From contig JACCZL010000834.1 of NCBI GenBank assembly GCA_013695975.1, positions 1 to 5,049 on the forward strand: a stretch of DNA of 5,049 nucleotides, in the 5' to 3' direction. Position 1 is the stretch's first letter; each line of letters starts with the position of its first letter. This document shows positions 1 through 5,049 of the stretch, piece by piece. The translations under genes and the position numbers were made by a program. This DNA is from Chloroflexota bacterium. Lineage in GTDB: Bacteria; Chloroflexota; UBA6077; JACCZL01. The notes under the pieces are model-generated. The model was not told where the DNA came from. It saw only the letters and a program-made list of their open reading frames with translations, and did no database searches.

Positions 1-14
1 GACCGACCACGCTC

Positions 15-671
15 CTACGGCGCCGTGACCCGCTCCAGGACGAAGACCTCGCGGGTGGTGGCGTCGCAGAACCAGAACGTGCCGTCACGGATCGTCATCC
101 CGTGGGGCTCCGGGCCATGGACGCCGATGGCATCCAGGATCCGGCCGTCGGCCGGGTCGAGCCCGAAGACGACCTGGCGGTTGGTGTCGGCGAGCCAGAG
201 CGTCCCGTCCTGGAAGGCCATCCCGTGGGCGCGGTCGCCGGGGATCGGGATCGAGCCGAGAATCTCGCCACTGTCGGGATGCATTCGGAAGACCCGCCGA
301 GCAACCGGAACGTTGAACCAGAGCTCGCCGTCGCGCCACTCGATCCCGTGGGGCCCGCCCGAGCGATCGTACGGCGGGGTCGGGAAGGCGGCCAGCTCGC
401 GGCCGCTCTCGGCGTCGTAGGCGATCAGCTCGTAGCCGAAGGTCGAGGCGATCCAGACGCGGCCGTGTGGGTCGCGGGTGATGCCGCTGCCGTGGAGGCT
501 CCGGGTCGGGATCTCCTTCAGGGAGTCGCCGGTGTCCCAGTCGAGCAGGAAGATGCGATTCGGATCGACCTGGTCACAGACCCAGAGACCTTCGGGCGTG
601 GCCTGGAGCCCGTTCGGCATCGGGCCGGGACTCTGCCAGAGGACACGGGTTCGGTACGGCGCCGCGGGCAT
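15..671 (-). CDS. Small five-repeat beta-propeller protein (SMP-30/NHL/Vgb-like), likely cytoplasmic
   Basis: A 218-residue protein made almost wholly of five similar repeats of about 41-48 residues. Each repeat begins with N-G or H-G (N20, H60, H108, H149, H190), has a central Trp in a strand such as GLWVCD, RVWIAS, ELWFNV, TLWLAD or TFWFCD (W30, W73, W118, W159, W200), and most then have a turn of the type D-x-x-[TSD]-G (for example DWDTG, DAESG, DPADG). This is the pattern of SMP-30/gluconolactonase, NHL and virginiamycin-B-lyase-like propellers. The N-terminal strand (about residues 6-13) could close the ring. There is no signal peptide or membrane segment. The ATG start is fixed by AGGAGG at 682-677, 5 nt upstream. 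An open frame continues upstream to about 1223, but that part is Arg/Pro/Gly-rich and antiparallel to nothing conserved; it is only the third frame of the RidA gene. The RidA-like gene ends 14 nt upstream, so the two are almost certainly co-transcribed. The substrate is unknown; lactonase, lyase or a non-enzymatic binding role are all possible. Confidence 0.85.
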   Translation of the reverse strand: MPAAPYRTRVLWQSPGPMPNGLQATPEGLWVCDQVDPNRIFLLDWDTGDSLKEIPTRSLHGSGITRDPHGRVWIASTFGYELIAYDAESGRELAAFPTPPYDRSGGPHGIEWRDGELWFNVPVARRVFRMHPDSGEILGSIPIPGDRAHGMAFQDGTLWLADTNRQVVFGLDPADGRILDAIGVHGPEPHGMTIRDGTFWFCDATTREVFVLERVTAP

Positions 672-676
672 GCTAG

Positions 677-682
677 CCTCCT
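677..682 (-). promoter_or_regulatory. Strong Shine-Dalgarno site of the beta-propeller gene
   Basis: The minus strand reads AGGAGG, CTAGC, then ATG: a full-match ribosome binding site 5 nt before the start at 671. It lies inside the 14-nt gap after the RidA stop codon (688-686). It decides the start against the much longer open frame that extends to about 1223. Confidence 0.85.
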
Positions 683-685
683 GGT

Positions 686-1066
686 TCAGGACTCGACGAC
701 GGCGACGGCCTCGATCTCGACGAGGACACCCGCCGCGAACTGGGCACCGCCGATCGCCGTCCGGCCGGGCTGCTCGCTGGGGAAGAATTCGAGGTAAACC
801 TCGTTGACGGCGTCGCGGAGGGTGATCTCGGTCAGGTAGATGTTGACCTTGACCACCGACGCCAGCGACGAGCCGCCCGCTTCGAGGACGGCCCGCACGT
901 TGCTGAGCGCCTGCCGGGTTTGGCCCCGGATGTCCTCGGGCATCGCGCCGGTGACCGGATCGCGGCCGATTGCGCCGGCCGTCCAGATAAAGTCGCCGAC
1001 GCGCACCCCGTGGCTCAGGACGCGGTTGCTCGGCATACCGGGCGGTTGAATGATCTGGCGTTTCAC
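686..1066 (-). CDS. RidA/YjgF/YER057c/UK114 family protein (reactive enamine/imine deaminase-like)
   Basis: A 126-residue protein, the usual Rid length, aligning without gaps to E. coli RidA (recalled from memory) over most of its length. RidA hydrolyses reactive 2-aminoacrylate and related enamine/imine intermediates released by PLP enzymes, and acts as a cytoplasmic trimer. Visible hallmarks are G31 in the TAG segment, N88 before YLEFF, the carboxylate-binding Arg in PGRTA (R102, equivalent to E. coli Arg105), and E117 in VEIEAVAV (equivalent to Glu120). Keeping this Arg suggests deaminase-competent Rid subfamilies rather than the Arg-less ones. E. coli Tyr17, Ser30 and Cys107 are replaced by L17, A30 and A104, so the pocket differs and substrate preference may too. 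The start is GTG, with AGGGAGG 7 nt upstream. The beta-propeller gene follows after 14 nt. I give no symbol because archetypal RidA status is not certain. Confidence 0.93.
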   Translation of the reverse strand: MKRQIIQPPGMPSNRVLSHGVRVGDFIWTAGAIGRDPVTGAMPEDIRGQTRQALSNVRAVLEAGGSSLASVVKVNIYLTEITLRDAVNEVYLEFFPSEQPGRTAIGGAQFAAGVLVEIEAVAVVES

Positions 1067-1073
1067 GATCGTG

Positions 1074-1080
1074 CCTCCCT
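1074..1080 (-). promoter_or_regulatory. Shine-Dalgarno site of the RidA-like gene
   Basis: The minus strand reads AGGGAGG followed by 7 nt and the GTG start at 1066. This supports the GTG over the internal ATG at codon 11, because residues 1-10 also align with the N-terminus of E. coli RidA. Confidence 0.8.
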
Positions 1081-1101
1081 AAATCCCGCCGCCTCGCGGG
1101 C

Positions 1102-1127
1102 GCTGCCCCGCCGGCGGCTGCCCCGCC
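1102..1127. repeat. Tandem 11-bp direct repeat GCTGCCCCGCC, two copies, 15-bp period
   Basis: Exact copies lie at 1102-1112 and 1117-1127, separated by GGCG. The spacer joins the copies into the palindrome CCGCCGGCGG. It could be a slipped-strand duplication in GC-rich DNA or a paired protein-binding site; the sequence alone does not distinguish these. Confidence 0.6.
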
Positions 1128-1152
1128 ATTGAACCACTCCGCCGACGACCGG

Positions 1153-1614
1153 TCAAGCCCGCGATCGAGTGGCGCGTAGCAACCGATTGACGACCTCGTC
1201 CAGCTTCCCGGCGAAGTGCCCACGGTCGCGCGGGCTCAGGGGCGGCGGCCCGCCGCTGTAGGTCCCGCTGCCACGCAGGTATTGCGCCACTTCGCGGGTC
1301 GCCAGCAGGCCCCCGAGGGCATCGGCCGTGAACTCCTTGCCTCGGAAGTCGATGCACACGGCGCCGCGGTCGACGACCCGTCCAGCCAGCAGGATGTCGG
1401 CGGTGGTCACCACGTCGCCGGCGGTGACCTGCCCGGCGATCCAATCGTCCACCGCCTCGAATCCGCCGGGCACGTGGACCGCCTCGACACCGTCCTGGAT
1501 CGGGACGCGCATCGGGCTATTGGCCACCACCAGCACCGGCAGCCCGTAGCGCGCCGCCACCCGATAGATCTGCTCCTTGACCGGGCAGGCGTCGGCGTCG
1601 ACGTAGATCTTCAC
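1153..1614 (-). CDS. UPF0178 / YaiI-YqxD family protein (DUF188)
   Basis: A 153-residue protein; E. coli YaiI is of nearly the same size. The family signature is clear: the N-terminal KIYVDADACPVK (D6, D8, C10, P11), ANS at 31-33, TTADILLAGR at 70-79 (D73), RGKEFT at 91-96, GGPPPLSPRD from 121, and a basic C-terminus. The acidic residues D6, D8 and D73 suit a metal-binding site. The family has been proposed to have a PIN/NYN-nuclease-like fold, which I recall but cannot verify here, and no activity is established. The GTG start at 1614 places the signature at the very N-terminus as in relatives. No good Shine-Dalgarno site precedes it, and the GNAT stop codon ends 8 nt upstream, so translation is probably coupled to that gene. 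An 86-nt gap then leads to the RidA-like gene. Confidence 0.93.
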   Translation of the reverse strand: MKIYVDADACPVKEQIYRVAARYGLPVLVVANSPMRVPIQDGVEAVHVPGGFEAVDDWIAGQVTAGDVVTTADILLAGRVVDRGAVCIDFRGKEFTADALGGLLATREVAQYLRGSGTYSGGPPPLSPRDRGHFAGKLDEVVNRLLRATRSRA

Positions 1615-1622
1615 GCCGTCTG

Positions 1623-2315
1623 CTATGAGCGGTCCAGGAGCCGCTCTAGCAGGCCCTTCACCGCCGGCCACTCGCGGTCGAGGATCCGGAACCAGGCGGT
1701 ATCGCGATTGCGGCCCTTGACGATGTAATGGCACTCCTGGATCCCCTCGCACGTGAAGCCCATCCGCAGGGCCGCGCGCCGCGACCGCTGGTTGAGCGCG
1801 TCGCACTTCCACTCGACCCGCCGATAGCCCAGCTCGAAGGCGTGACGCAGCATCAGGTAGGTCGCCTCGGTATTGGCACCCATCCGCTGGGCCAGCGGGC
1901 TATACCAGATGCTGCCCAGCTCGACCTTGAGGTGCTCGGGGACGTTGCTCATAAAGGTGGCCACGCCGATCGGCCGGCCGGTCGGCGCGTCGAAGACGCA
2001 CAGGCAAAGCCCGTTCGGCGCGTCGACCTGGGCCTGCAGCCACGCCGCCAGCTCCTCGGCCCGCCCAAACGGCCCGCCCGCCATGTACCGCCAGATCACG
2101 CTCTCCGCGTCATACGCCCCGACCTGGCGGTCCCCCAGGGTGGCCGGCTGCCCGTTCGAGACGGCGTGAAGCGCGTGGACATCACGCTCGAGATCGAGCG
2201 GCGCCAATCGGACCAGCGACCCCACCAGCGTGACTGGCGCCACCCTGAGCGGGAGGCGAGCCCGCCTCGCGAGCACCTCGTCGTCCAGCTTCGCCCCACG
2301 CCCTGGTTCCGCCAT
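1623..2315 (-). CDS. GNAT family N-acetyltransferase, RimJ/RimL type
   Basis: A 230-residue cytoplasmic protein with one GNAT domain of the Acetyltransf_3 (RimJ/RimL-like) kind, at about residues 25-195. It starts with VTLVGSLVRLAPLDLERDV (28-46), a typical first strand. Motif A is at 131-160: VELGSIWYSPLAQ, then the acetyl-CoA loop QRMGANTEA (143-151) and helix LMLRHAFE. Motif B follows as VEWKCDALN-RSRRAALRMGF (168-187), with the CoA-region Asn N175. Members acetylate N-terminal amines, aminoglycosides or small molecules; the acceptor cannot be told here. The first 24 residues are poorly conserved in type, and a GTG at codon 14 is an alternative start. ATG 2315 is preferred because it has AGGA 7 nt upstream and a -10-like hexamer beside it. 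It is the first gene of the minus-strand cluster and is divergent from the MFS gene. Confidence 0.92.
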   Translation of the reverse strand: MAEPGRGAKLDDEVLARRARLPLRVAPVTLVGSLVRLAPLDLERDVHALHAVSNGQPATLGDRQVGAYDAESVIWRYMAGGPFGRAEELAAWLQAQVDAPNGLCLCVFDAPTGRPIGVATFMSNVPEHLKVELGSIWYSPLAQRMGANTEATYLMLRHAFELGYRRVEWKCDALNQRSRRAALRMGFTCEGIQECHYIVKGRNRDTAWFRILDREWPAVKGLLERLLDRS

Positions 2316-2321
2316 GCTCGT

Positions 2322-2327
2322 ATCCTA
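2322..2327 (-). promoter_or_regulatory. Possible -10 element (TAGGAT) of the acetyltransferase gene, leaderless-type placement
   Basis: The minus strand reads TAGGAT, 6 nt, then ATG. It matches TATAAT at 4 of 6, with the key A2 and T6 present. Transcription would begin at or next to the A of ATG, giving a leaderless mRNA. The best -35 match is poor (CTGCCG with an 18-bp spacer). The same bases include AGGA, 7 nt from ATG, which could instead be a Shine-Dalgarno site. The two readings exclude each other. Confidence 0.35.
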
Positions 2328-2351
2328 CCCGTTCAGCGCGCATGTCGGCAG

Positions 2352-2365
2352 GCGACGCCCGTCGC
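2352..2365. promoter_or_regulatory. Candidate operator: 14-bp inverted repeat GCGACG-CC-CGTCGC
   Basis: Two perfect 6-bp arms are separated by CC. It lies between the divergent GNAT and MFS genes, 8 bp upstream of the MFS -35 hexamer and next to the weak GNAT -35 region. The position suits a regulator controlling both genes. No regulator gene is present in the window, and short GC palindromes arise often by chance in such DNA. Confidence 0.3.
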
Positions 2366-2373
2366 GGAGCCGG

Positions 2374-2402
2374 TTGACGAGCCCTCGGTGGAACACGATA
2401 CT
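2374..2402 (+). promoter_or_regulatory. Sigma70-type promoter of the MFS transporter gene
   Basis: TTGACG (2374-2379, 5 of 6 to TTGACA) is followed by a 17-bp spacer and GATACT (2397-2402, 4 of 6 to TATAAT). Transcription would start near 2409, giving a leader of about 37 nt that contains the ribosome binding region. It is the best promoter match I can see in the window. Confidence 0.55.
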
Positions 2403-2430
2403 GGCGCAGCAACGTAGGGACGGCCGAGCA

Positions 2431-2442
2431 GGAGGCGAGGAG
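2431..2442 (+). promoter_or_regulatory. Ribosome binding region of the MFS gene
   Basis: GGAGG at 2431-2435 lies 11 nt and AGGAG at 2438-2442 lies 4 nt before the GTG at 2447. Neither spacing is ideal, but together they form a purine-rich site and support the GTG start. Confidence 0.65.
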
Positions 2443-2446
2443 AGCG

Positions 2447-3652
2447 GTGAGCAACCGGTGGGCCGTGCTGGCGATCCTCTGCCTCGCCCGGACGTCAATG
2501 GGCCTGCATTTGCAGGTCGTCGCCGCGGTCGCTCCATTCCTGATCGCCGACCTTGGCCTCACCTACACCGAGGTCGGGCTGCTGATCGGGCTGTTCATGC
2601 TCCCTGGCGCCTTCCTGGCGATGCCGGGCTCGCTGGTGAGCCGCCGCATCGGCGACAGGGCCACCCTGCTCGGCGGGCTCAGCCTGCTGACCCTGGGGAC
2701 CGGACTGCTAGCGGTCAGCCCCGGGTTCGCGCTCGCCGCCGTCGCCCGCCTGGTGAGTGGGGCCGGCGGGACGTTGCTGACGATGCAGGTGGCGAAGGTC
2801 GCCACCGACTGGTTTGCCGGCCGGGAGCTGGCCACCGCCCTGGGCATCCTGATGGGGACGTTCCCGCTCGGCATCGCCCTCGCGATGGCGACGCTCGGTG
2901 GCCTGGCCGCCGCGGCGACCTGGCAGGTCGCTGTCGCGGCGATTGCCGCGTCCGGCGCGCTGATCCTGACCTTGGTCGCCCTCTTCTATCGCGACCTCCC
3001 TCGGCAGGAGGCATCGGACCTGGAGCGCCCCCGCCTCTGGGCCATCGAGTCCCGCGAGCTGCGTCTCGTGCTCGTAGCCGGCAGCGCGTTCGCGATCCTC
3101 AACGCCGGGTTCGTCGTGTTCCCGAGCTTCACGGCCCCGCTGCTGATCGAGCGGGGTCGATCCGAGGCCCAGGCCGGCCTGTTGGCGAGCTGGGCCTCGC
3201 TCGCGTCGATCGTCTCGATCCCACTGGCCGGGTATCTGCTCGACCGAGCCGGGCGGACCACGCTCTGGCTGGTGCTGTCGGCCCTCCTCACGGCGGTCGC
3301 CTGTCTCGCACTCCCCCTTCAGGAGCCGGCCTGGCCCTGGATCGTGCTCTTCGGGATCGCCACCGCGCCCGTCGCGGTGGGGCTGATGGCCCTGCCCGGC
3401 GCGGTGCTGCGGCCCGACAGTCGCAACACCGGTTTCGGCCTCTTCTTCACGATGAACTACATCGGCTTCGCGCTGCTCCCATCGGTGGCCGGCTCCCTGC
3501 TCGACGTCACCCAGAGCACCGCCGCCCCCATCTGGTTCGGCGGCGCACTCTACCTGTCGATCGTTCCGCTGGTGCTGCTCTTCCGCCACCTCCAACGCCG
3601 ACCGATCCCGAGTGGCGAAGAGCTGAGGGACGTCCCGTCCTACAAGAGCTAA
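2447..3652 (+). CDS. Major facilitator superfamily (MFS) transporter, 12 TM, CynX/NarK-like type
   Basis: A 401-residue inner-membrane protein of normal MFS length. Hydrophobic segments lie at roughly 6-34, 42-62, 72-90, 93-115, 126-150, 157-180, 206-230, 240-264, 271-289, 294-318, 328-352 and 361-380: two six-helix halves joined by a polar loop at 181-205. The MFS loop 2-3 motif A appears as GSLVSRRIGDRATLLGG (61-77), and its echo in the second half as GYLLDRAGRTT (262-272). RLVSGAGGTLL (101-111) in helix 4 is like that of CynX/NarK-type and related anion or drug carriers. The substrate cannot be assigned and direction (uptake or efflux) is unknown. The start is GTG, with a purine-rich site upstream and a good promoter at 2374-2402. 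The TAA stop overlaps that of the convergent acyltransferase gene, leaving no space for a separate terminator. Confidence 0.93.
   Translation: MSNRWAVLAILCLARTSMGLHLQVVAAVAPFLIADLGLTYTEVGLLIGLFMLPGAFLAMPGSLVSRRIGDRATLLGGLSLLTLGTGLLAVSPGFALAAVARLVSGAGGTLLTMQVAKVATDWFAGRELATALGILMGTFPLGIALAMATLGGLAAAATWQVAVAAIAASGALILTLVALFYRDLPRQEASDLERPRLWAIESRELRLVLVAGSAFAILNAGFVVFPSFTAPLLIERGRSEAQAGLLASWASLASIVSIPLAGYLLDRAGRTTLWLVLSALLTAVACLALPLQEPAWPWIVLFGIATAPVAVGLMALPGAVLRPDSRNTGFGLFFTMNYIGFALLPSVAGSLLDVTQSTAAPIWFGGALYLSIVPLVLLFRHLQRRPIPSGEELRDVPSYKS
3649..3652. other. Overlap of convergent stop codons
   Basis: The four bases CTAA serve both genes. TAA (3650-3652, plus) ends the MFS gene, and CTA (3649-3651, TAG on minus) ends the MBOAT gene. 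No stem followed by a T run is visible around this point, so each transcript must run into the coding strand of the other. Confidence 0.9.
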
Positions 3653-5049
3653 AACTGGAAGTACACGAACCGCTGTCCCGTCGCGGGCTCGGCGATCGCG
3701 GCGTACGCGACGACGAGCGCGAGCGCGGCGCCGAGGAAGACCGGGCGCAACACGGGTGGCGGGGTCGGACACCAGCCGCGGCGGGCGACGATCGAGCCGA
3801 CGATCAGCACGCTGGCCACAACCGCCACGTAGAACGTCGCGCCGGTGCTGAACGCGCCGGACGCTGGCTCGTACGTCACCATTGCGCGGAGGATCGGCGC
3901 CGCTTCGGCCAGGCTGCCGGCTCGGAACAGCACCCAGCCGACCAGGACGACGAGCTGGGTGACGACCCAGCCGACCAGGGTCGTCGCCGTCGTTGTCCGA
4001 CGCGGCAGCCACGTTCGGCACACCCGGTCGAGGCTCAGCGCCACGCCCCAGTAGAGGCCCCAGACGACGAAATGCCACGCCGCGCCGTGCCAGAGGCCCC
4101 CCAGCCCCATCGTGATGAGCAGGTTCCGCACAGTGATCCACCGCCCGCGCCTCGAACCCCCGAGCGGGATGAACAGGTAATCGCGGAGCCAGCTCGAAAG
4201 CGAGATGTGCCAGCGCCGCCAGAAGTCCGCGACGCCGGTCGCGAGGTACGGGGCGTCGAAGTTGATCGGGATGTGGAAGCCGAACAACTGGGCCGAGCCA
4301 CGCGCGATGTCGGTGTAGCCGGAGAAGTCGAAGTAGATCTGGAGAGCGAAGGCGAGGCTAGCGATCCAGGCCTCGCCGCTGCCGATCTCGCCAGCCGCCC
4401 CGGCCGCGAAGCCCGCGTCGGCGATCGGCGCGAGCTTGTCGGCGAGCAAGACCTTCTTCACCAGGCCGATGCCGATCAGCCGCAAGCCGTCCTTCGCAAG
4501 CTCCGGATCGAAACGATCGAGCCCTGTCAGGGCCGGCACGAACTGCTGGAAACGCTTGATCGGGCCGGCGATCTGGGTCGGGAAGAAGGCGGCGAACACG
4601 TGGAACTTCGAGAAGCTGTGGACCGGCACACTCCCTCGATAGATGTCGACGAGGTAGTGAATGAACTCGAAGGTGAAGAACGAGATGCCGAGGGGGAGCA
4701 CCAGCTCGAGGAAGATCGGGTCCCACCCGGTTCCGGTCGCCGACTCGACGATCCGGGTCGTGCTCTCGGCGGCGAAGTCCCAGTACTTGAAGAAGCCGAG
4801 CACGGCCAGGTCGGCGGCGATGCACCCCCAGAGAACCAGGCGCTTCCGGCGGGTCGCTCGCCCCACGGCCAGGCCGAAGACGTAGTTCGCCACCGCCAGC
4901 ACGAACATCAGCCCAGCGTAGGGCGGGCTCCAGCTCGCGTAGAAGACGTAGCTCGCGACGAGGAGCAGCTCGACCCGCCAGCGGGCCGGCGTCAGCCAGA
5001 ACAGCAGCCAGGTGATCGGCAGGAAGATCGCGTACTGGAGGCTGTTGAA
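3649..5049 (-). CDS. MBOAT family O-acyltransferase, AlgI/DltB type (start codon lies beyond the right edge)
   Basis: At least 466 residues, complete at the C-terminus (ending in VYFQF, typical of the family). Numbering from the codon at 5049-5047, motifs run in family order: FNSLQYAIFLP at the N-terminus, KYWDF (88-92), LPLGISFFTF (118-127), AGPIKRF (161-167), FDFSGYTD (240-247), WRRWHISLSSWLRDYLFIPLGG (277-298) and GLWHGAAWHF (318-327). H321 (codon 4089-4087) matches the invariant catalytic MBOAT His, close to the position of AlgI His322; H281 is the second conserved His. The protein is polytopic, with about ten hydrophobic segments. Such enzymes move acyl groups, usually acetyl, across the membrane onto exopolysaccharide, peptidoglycan or teichoic acid, usually with an SGNH/AlgX/AlgJ-like partner, which is not in this window. 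The first ATG in frame (4908) is not the start, because 47 further conserved-type codons precede it. Only two or three codons are likely missing. Confidence 0.95.
   Translation of the reverse strand, partial: FNSLQYAIFLPITWLLFWLTPARWRVELLLVASYVFYASWSPPYAGLMFVLAVANYVFGLAVGRATRRKRLVLWGCIAADLAVLGFFKYWDFAAESTTRIVESATGTGWDPIFLELVLPLGISFFTFEFIHYLVDIYRGSVPVHSFSKFHVFAAFFPTQIAGPIKRFQQFVPALTGLDRFDPELAKDGLRLIGIGLVKKVLLADKLAPIADAGFAAGAAGEIGSGEAWIASLAFALQIYFDFSGYTDIARGSAQLFGFHIPINFDAPYLATGVADFWRRWHISLSSWLRDYLFIPLGGSRRGRWITVRNLLITMGLGGLWHGAAWHFVVWGLYWGVALSLDRVCRTWLPRRTTTATTLVGWVVTQLVVLVGWVLFRAGSLAEAAPILRAMVTYEPASGAFSTGATFYVAVVASVLIVGSIVARRGWCPTPPPVLRPVFLGAALALVVAYAAIAEPATGQRFVYFQF

Larger units (their letters stand above)
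1067..1152 (-). other. 86-nt GC-rich gap with direct repeat and alternative hairpins, upstream of the RidA-like gene
   Basis: This is the largest gap inside the minus-strand cluster. It holds an 11-bp direct repeat (1102-1112 and 1117-1127), a 10-bp palindrome CCGCCGGCGG (1108-1117), and three evenly spaced 5-mers able to pair in two exclusive ways (1085-1089, 1096-1100, 1107-1111). No convincing -10 hexamer for a separate RidA promoter is visible. The hairpin nearest the gene is followed only by ATTTA, too short a U tract for a normal intrinsic terminator. Read-through from the upstream genes is therefore likely but unproven. Confidence 0.5.

Noticed and set aside
102..797. A 231-residue plus-strand open frame opposite the propeller and RidA genes
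   Set aside because: Both genes on the other strand are clear family members. The plus frame has no recognisable motif and no ribosome binding site that I can see.
1085..1100. Intrinsic terminator after the UPF0178 gene
   Set aside because: The stem is only 5 bp and is followed by ATTTA and then the RidA ribosome binding site. There is no real U tract, so efficient termination is doubtful.
672..1223. A long upstream extension of the propeller reading frame, about 180 extra residues
   Set aside because: It overlaps the well-recognised RidA gene in another frame on the same strand, is rich in Arg, Pro and Gly with no domain, and the AGGAGG site at 677-682 fixes the real start at 671.
1216..2417. 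Plus-strand open frames of 170 and 229 residues opposite the UPF0178 and GNAT genes
   Set aside because: They are shadows of two genes with strong family motifs. The translations are Arg/Pro/His-rich and show no domain.
2708..4141. A 477-residue open frame on the minus strand across the MFS/MBOAT junction
   Set aside because: It is antisense to the MFS gene and out of frame with the MBOAT gene. The translation is Arg/Gly/Glu/Asp-rich low-complexity, as expected of a shadow frame in GC-rich DNA.
1..5049. CRISPR array, defence system, mobile element, tRNA or riboswitch
   Set aside because: I saw no regularly spaced repeats, transposase or recombinase motifs, tRNA-like cloverleaf or known riboswitch core. 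All six genes are ordinary chromosomal families with even base composition.

Overview
This is a gene-dense, GC-rich bacterial window (I judge it well above 60% G+C, with codon third positions mostly G or C). It holds six protein-coding genes and almost no free sequence. I see no rRNA, tRNA, CRISPR array, insertion sequence, integrase or phage gene. Two or three of the six starts are GTG, Shine-Dalgarno sites are mostly purine-rich AGGAGG variants, and every gene is of a common free-living bacterial type. This fits a high-GC soil or thermophile-type lineage. Chloroflexota or Actinomycetota are guesses only, because the window has no phylogenetic marker.

The left half (15-2315) is a minus-strand cluster. 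In transcription order it encodes a RimJ/RimL-like GNAT acetyltransferase (2315-1623), a UPF0178/YaiI-family protein (1614-1153), a RidA-type enamine/imine deaminase-like protein (1066-686), and a small five-repeat beta-propeller of the SMP-30/NHL/Vgb type (671-15). Gaps are 8, 86 and 14 nt. The RidA and propeller genes are tightly paired. The 86-nt gap upstream of the RidA gene carries a short direct repeat and alternative GC hairpins.

A 131-bp divergent intergenic region (2316-2446) separates this cluster from a plus-strand major facilitator superfamily transporter (2447-3652). It has a good sigma70-type promoter for the transporter, a 14-bp inverted repeat, and a -10-like hexamer placed so that the acetyltransferase mRNA could be leaderless.

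The right part (3649-5049) is a minus-strand MBOAT O-acyltransferase of the AlgI/DltB type. Its stop codon overlaps that of the convergent transporter. Its reading frame stays open to the right edge of the window, and the N-terminal sequence shows that only the first few codons are missing.

Functionally these look like mostly unrelated housekeeping or accessory genes: metabolite damage control, acetylation, efflux or uptake, and envelope polysaccharide O-acylation. I did not find a clearly new biological system. The most unusual point is the RidA/propeller pair: the Rid protein has an altered substrate pocket, and the propeller has a regularly repeated His-Gly at the start of four of its five repeats.
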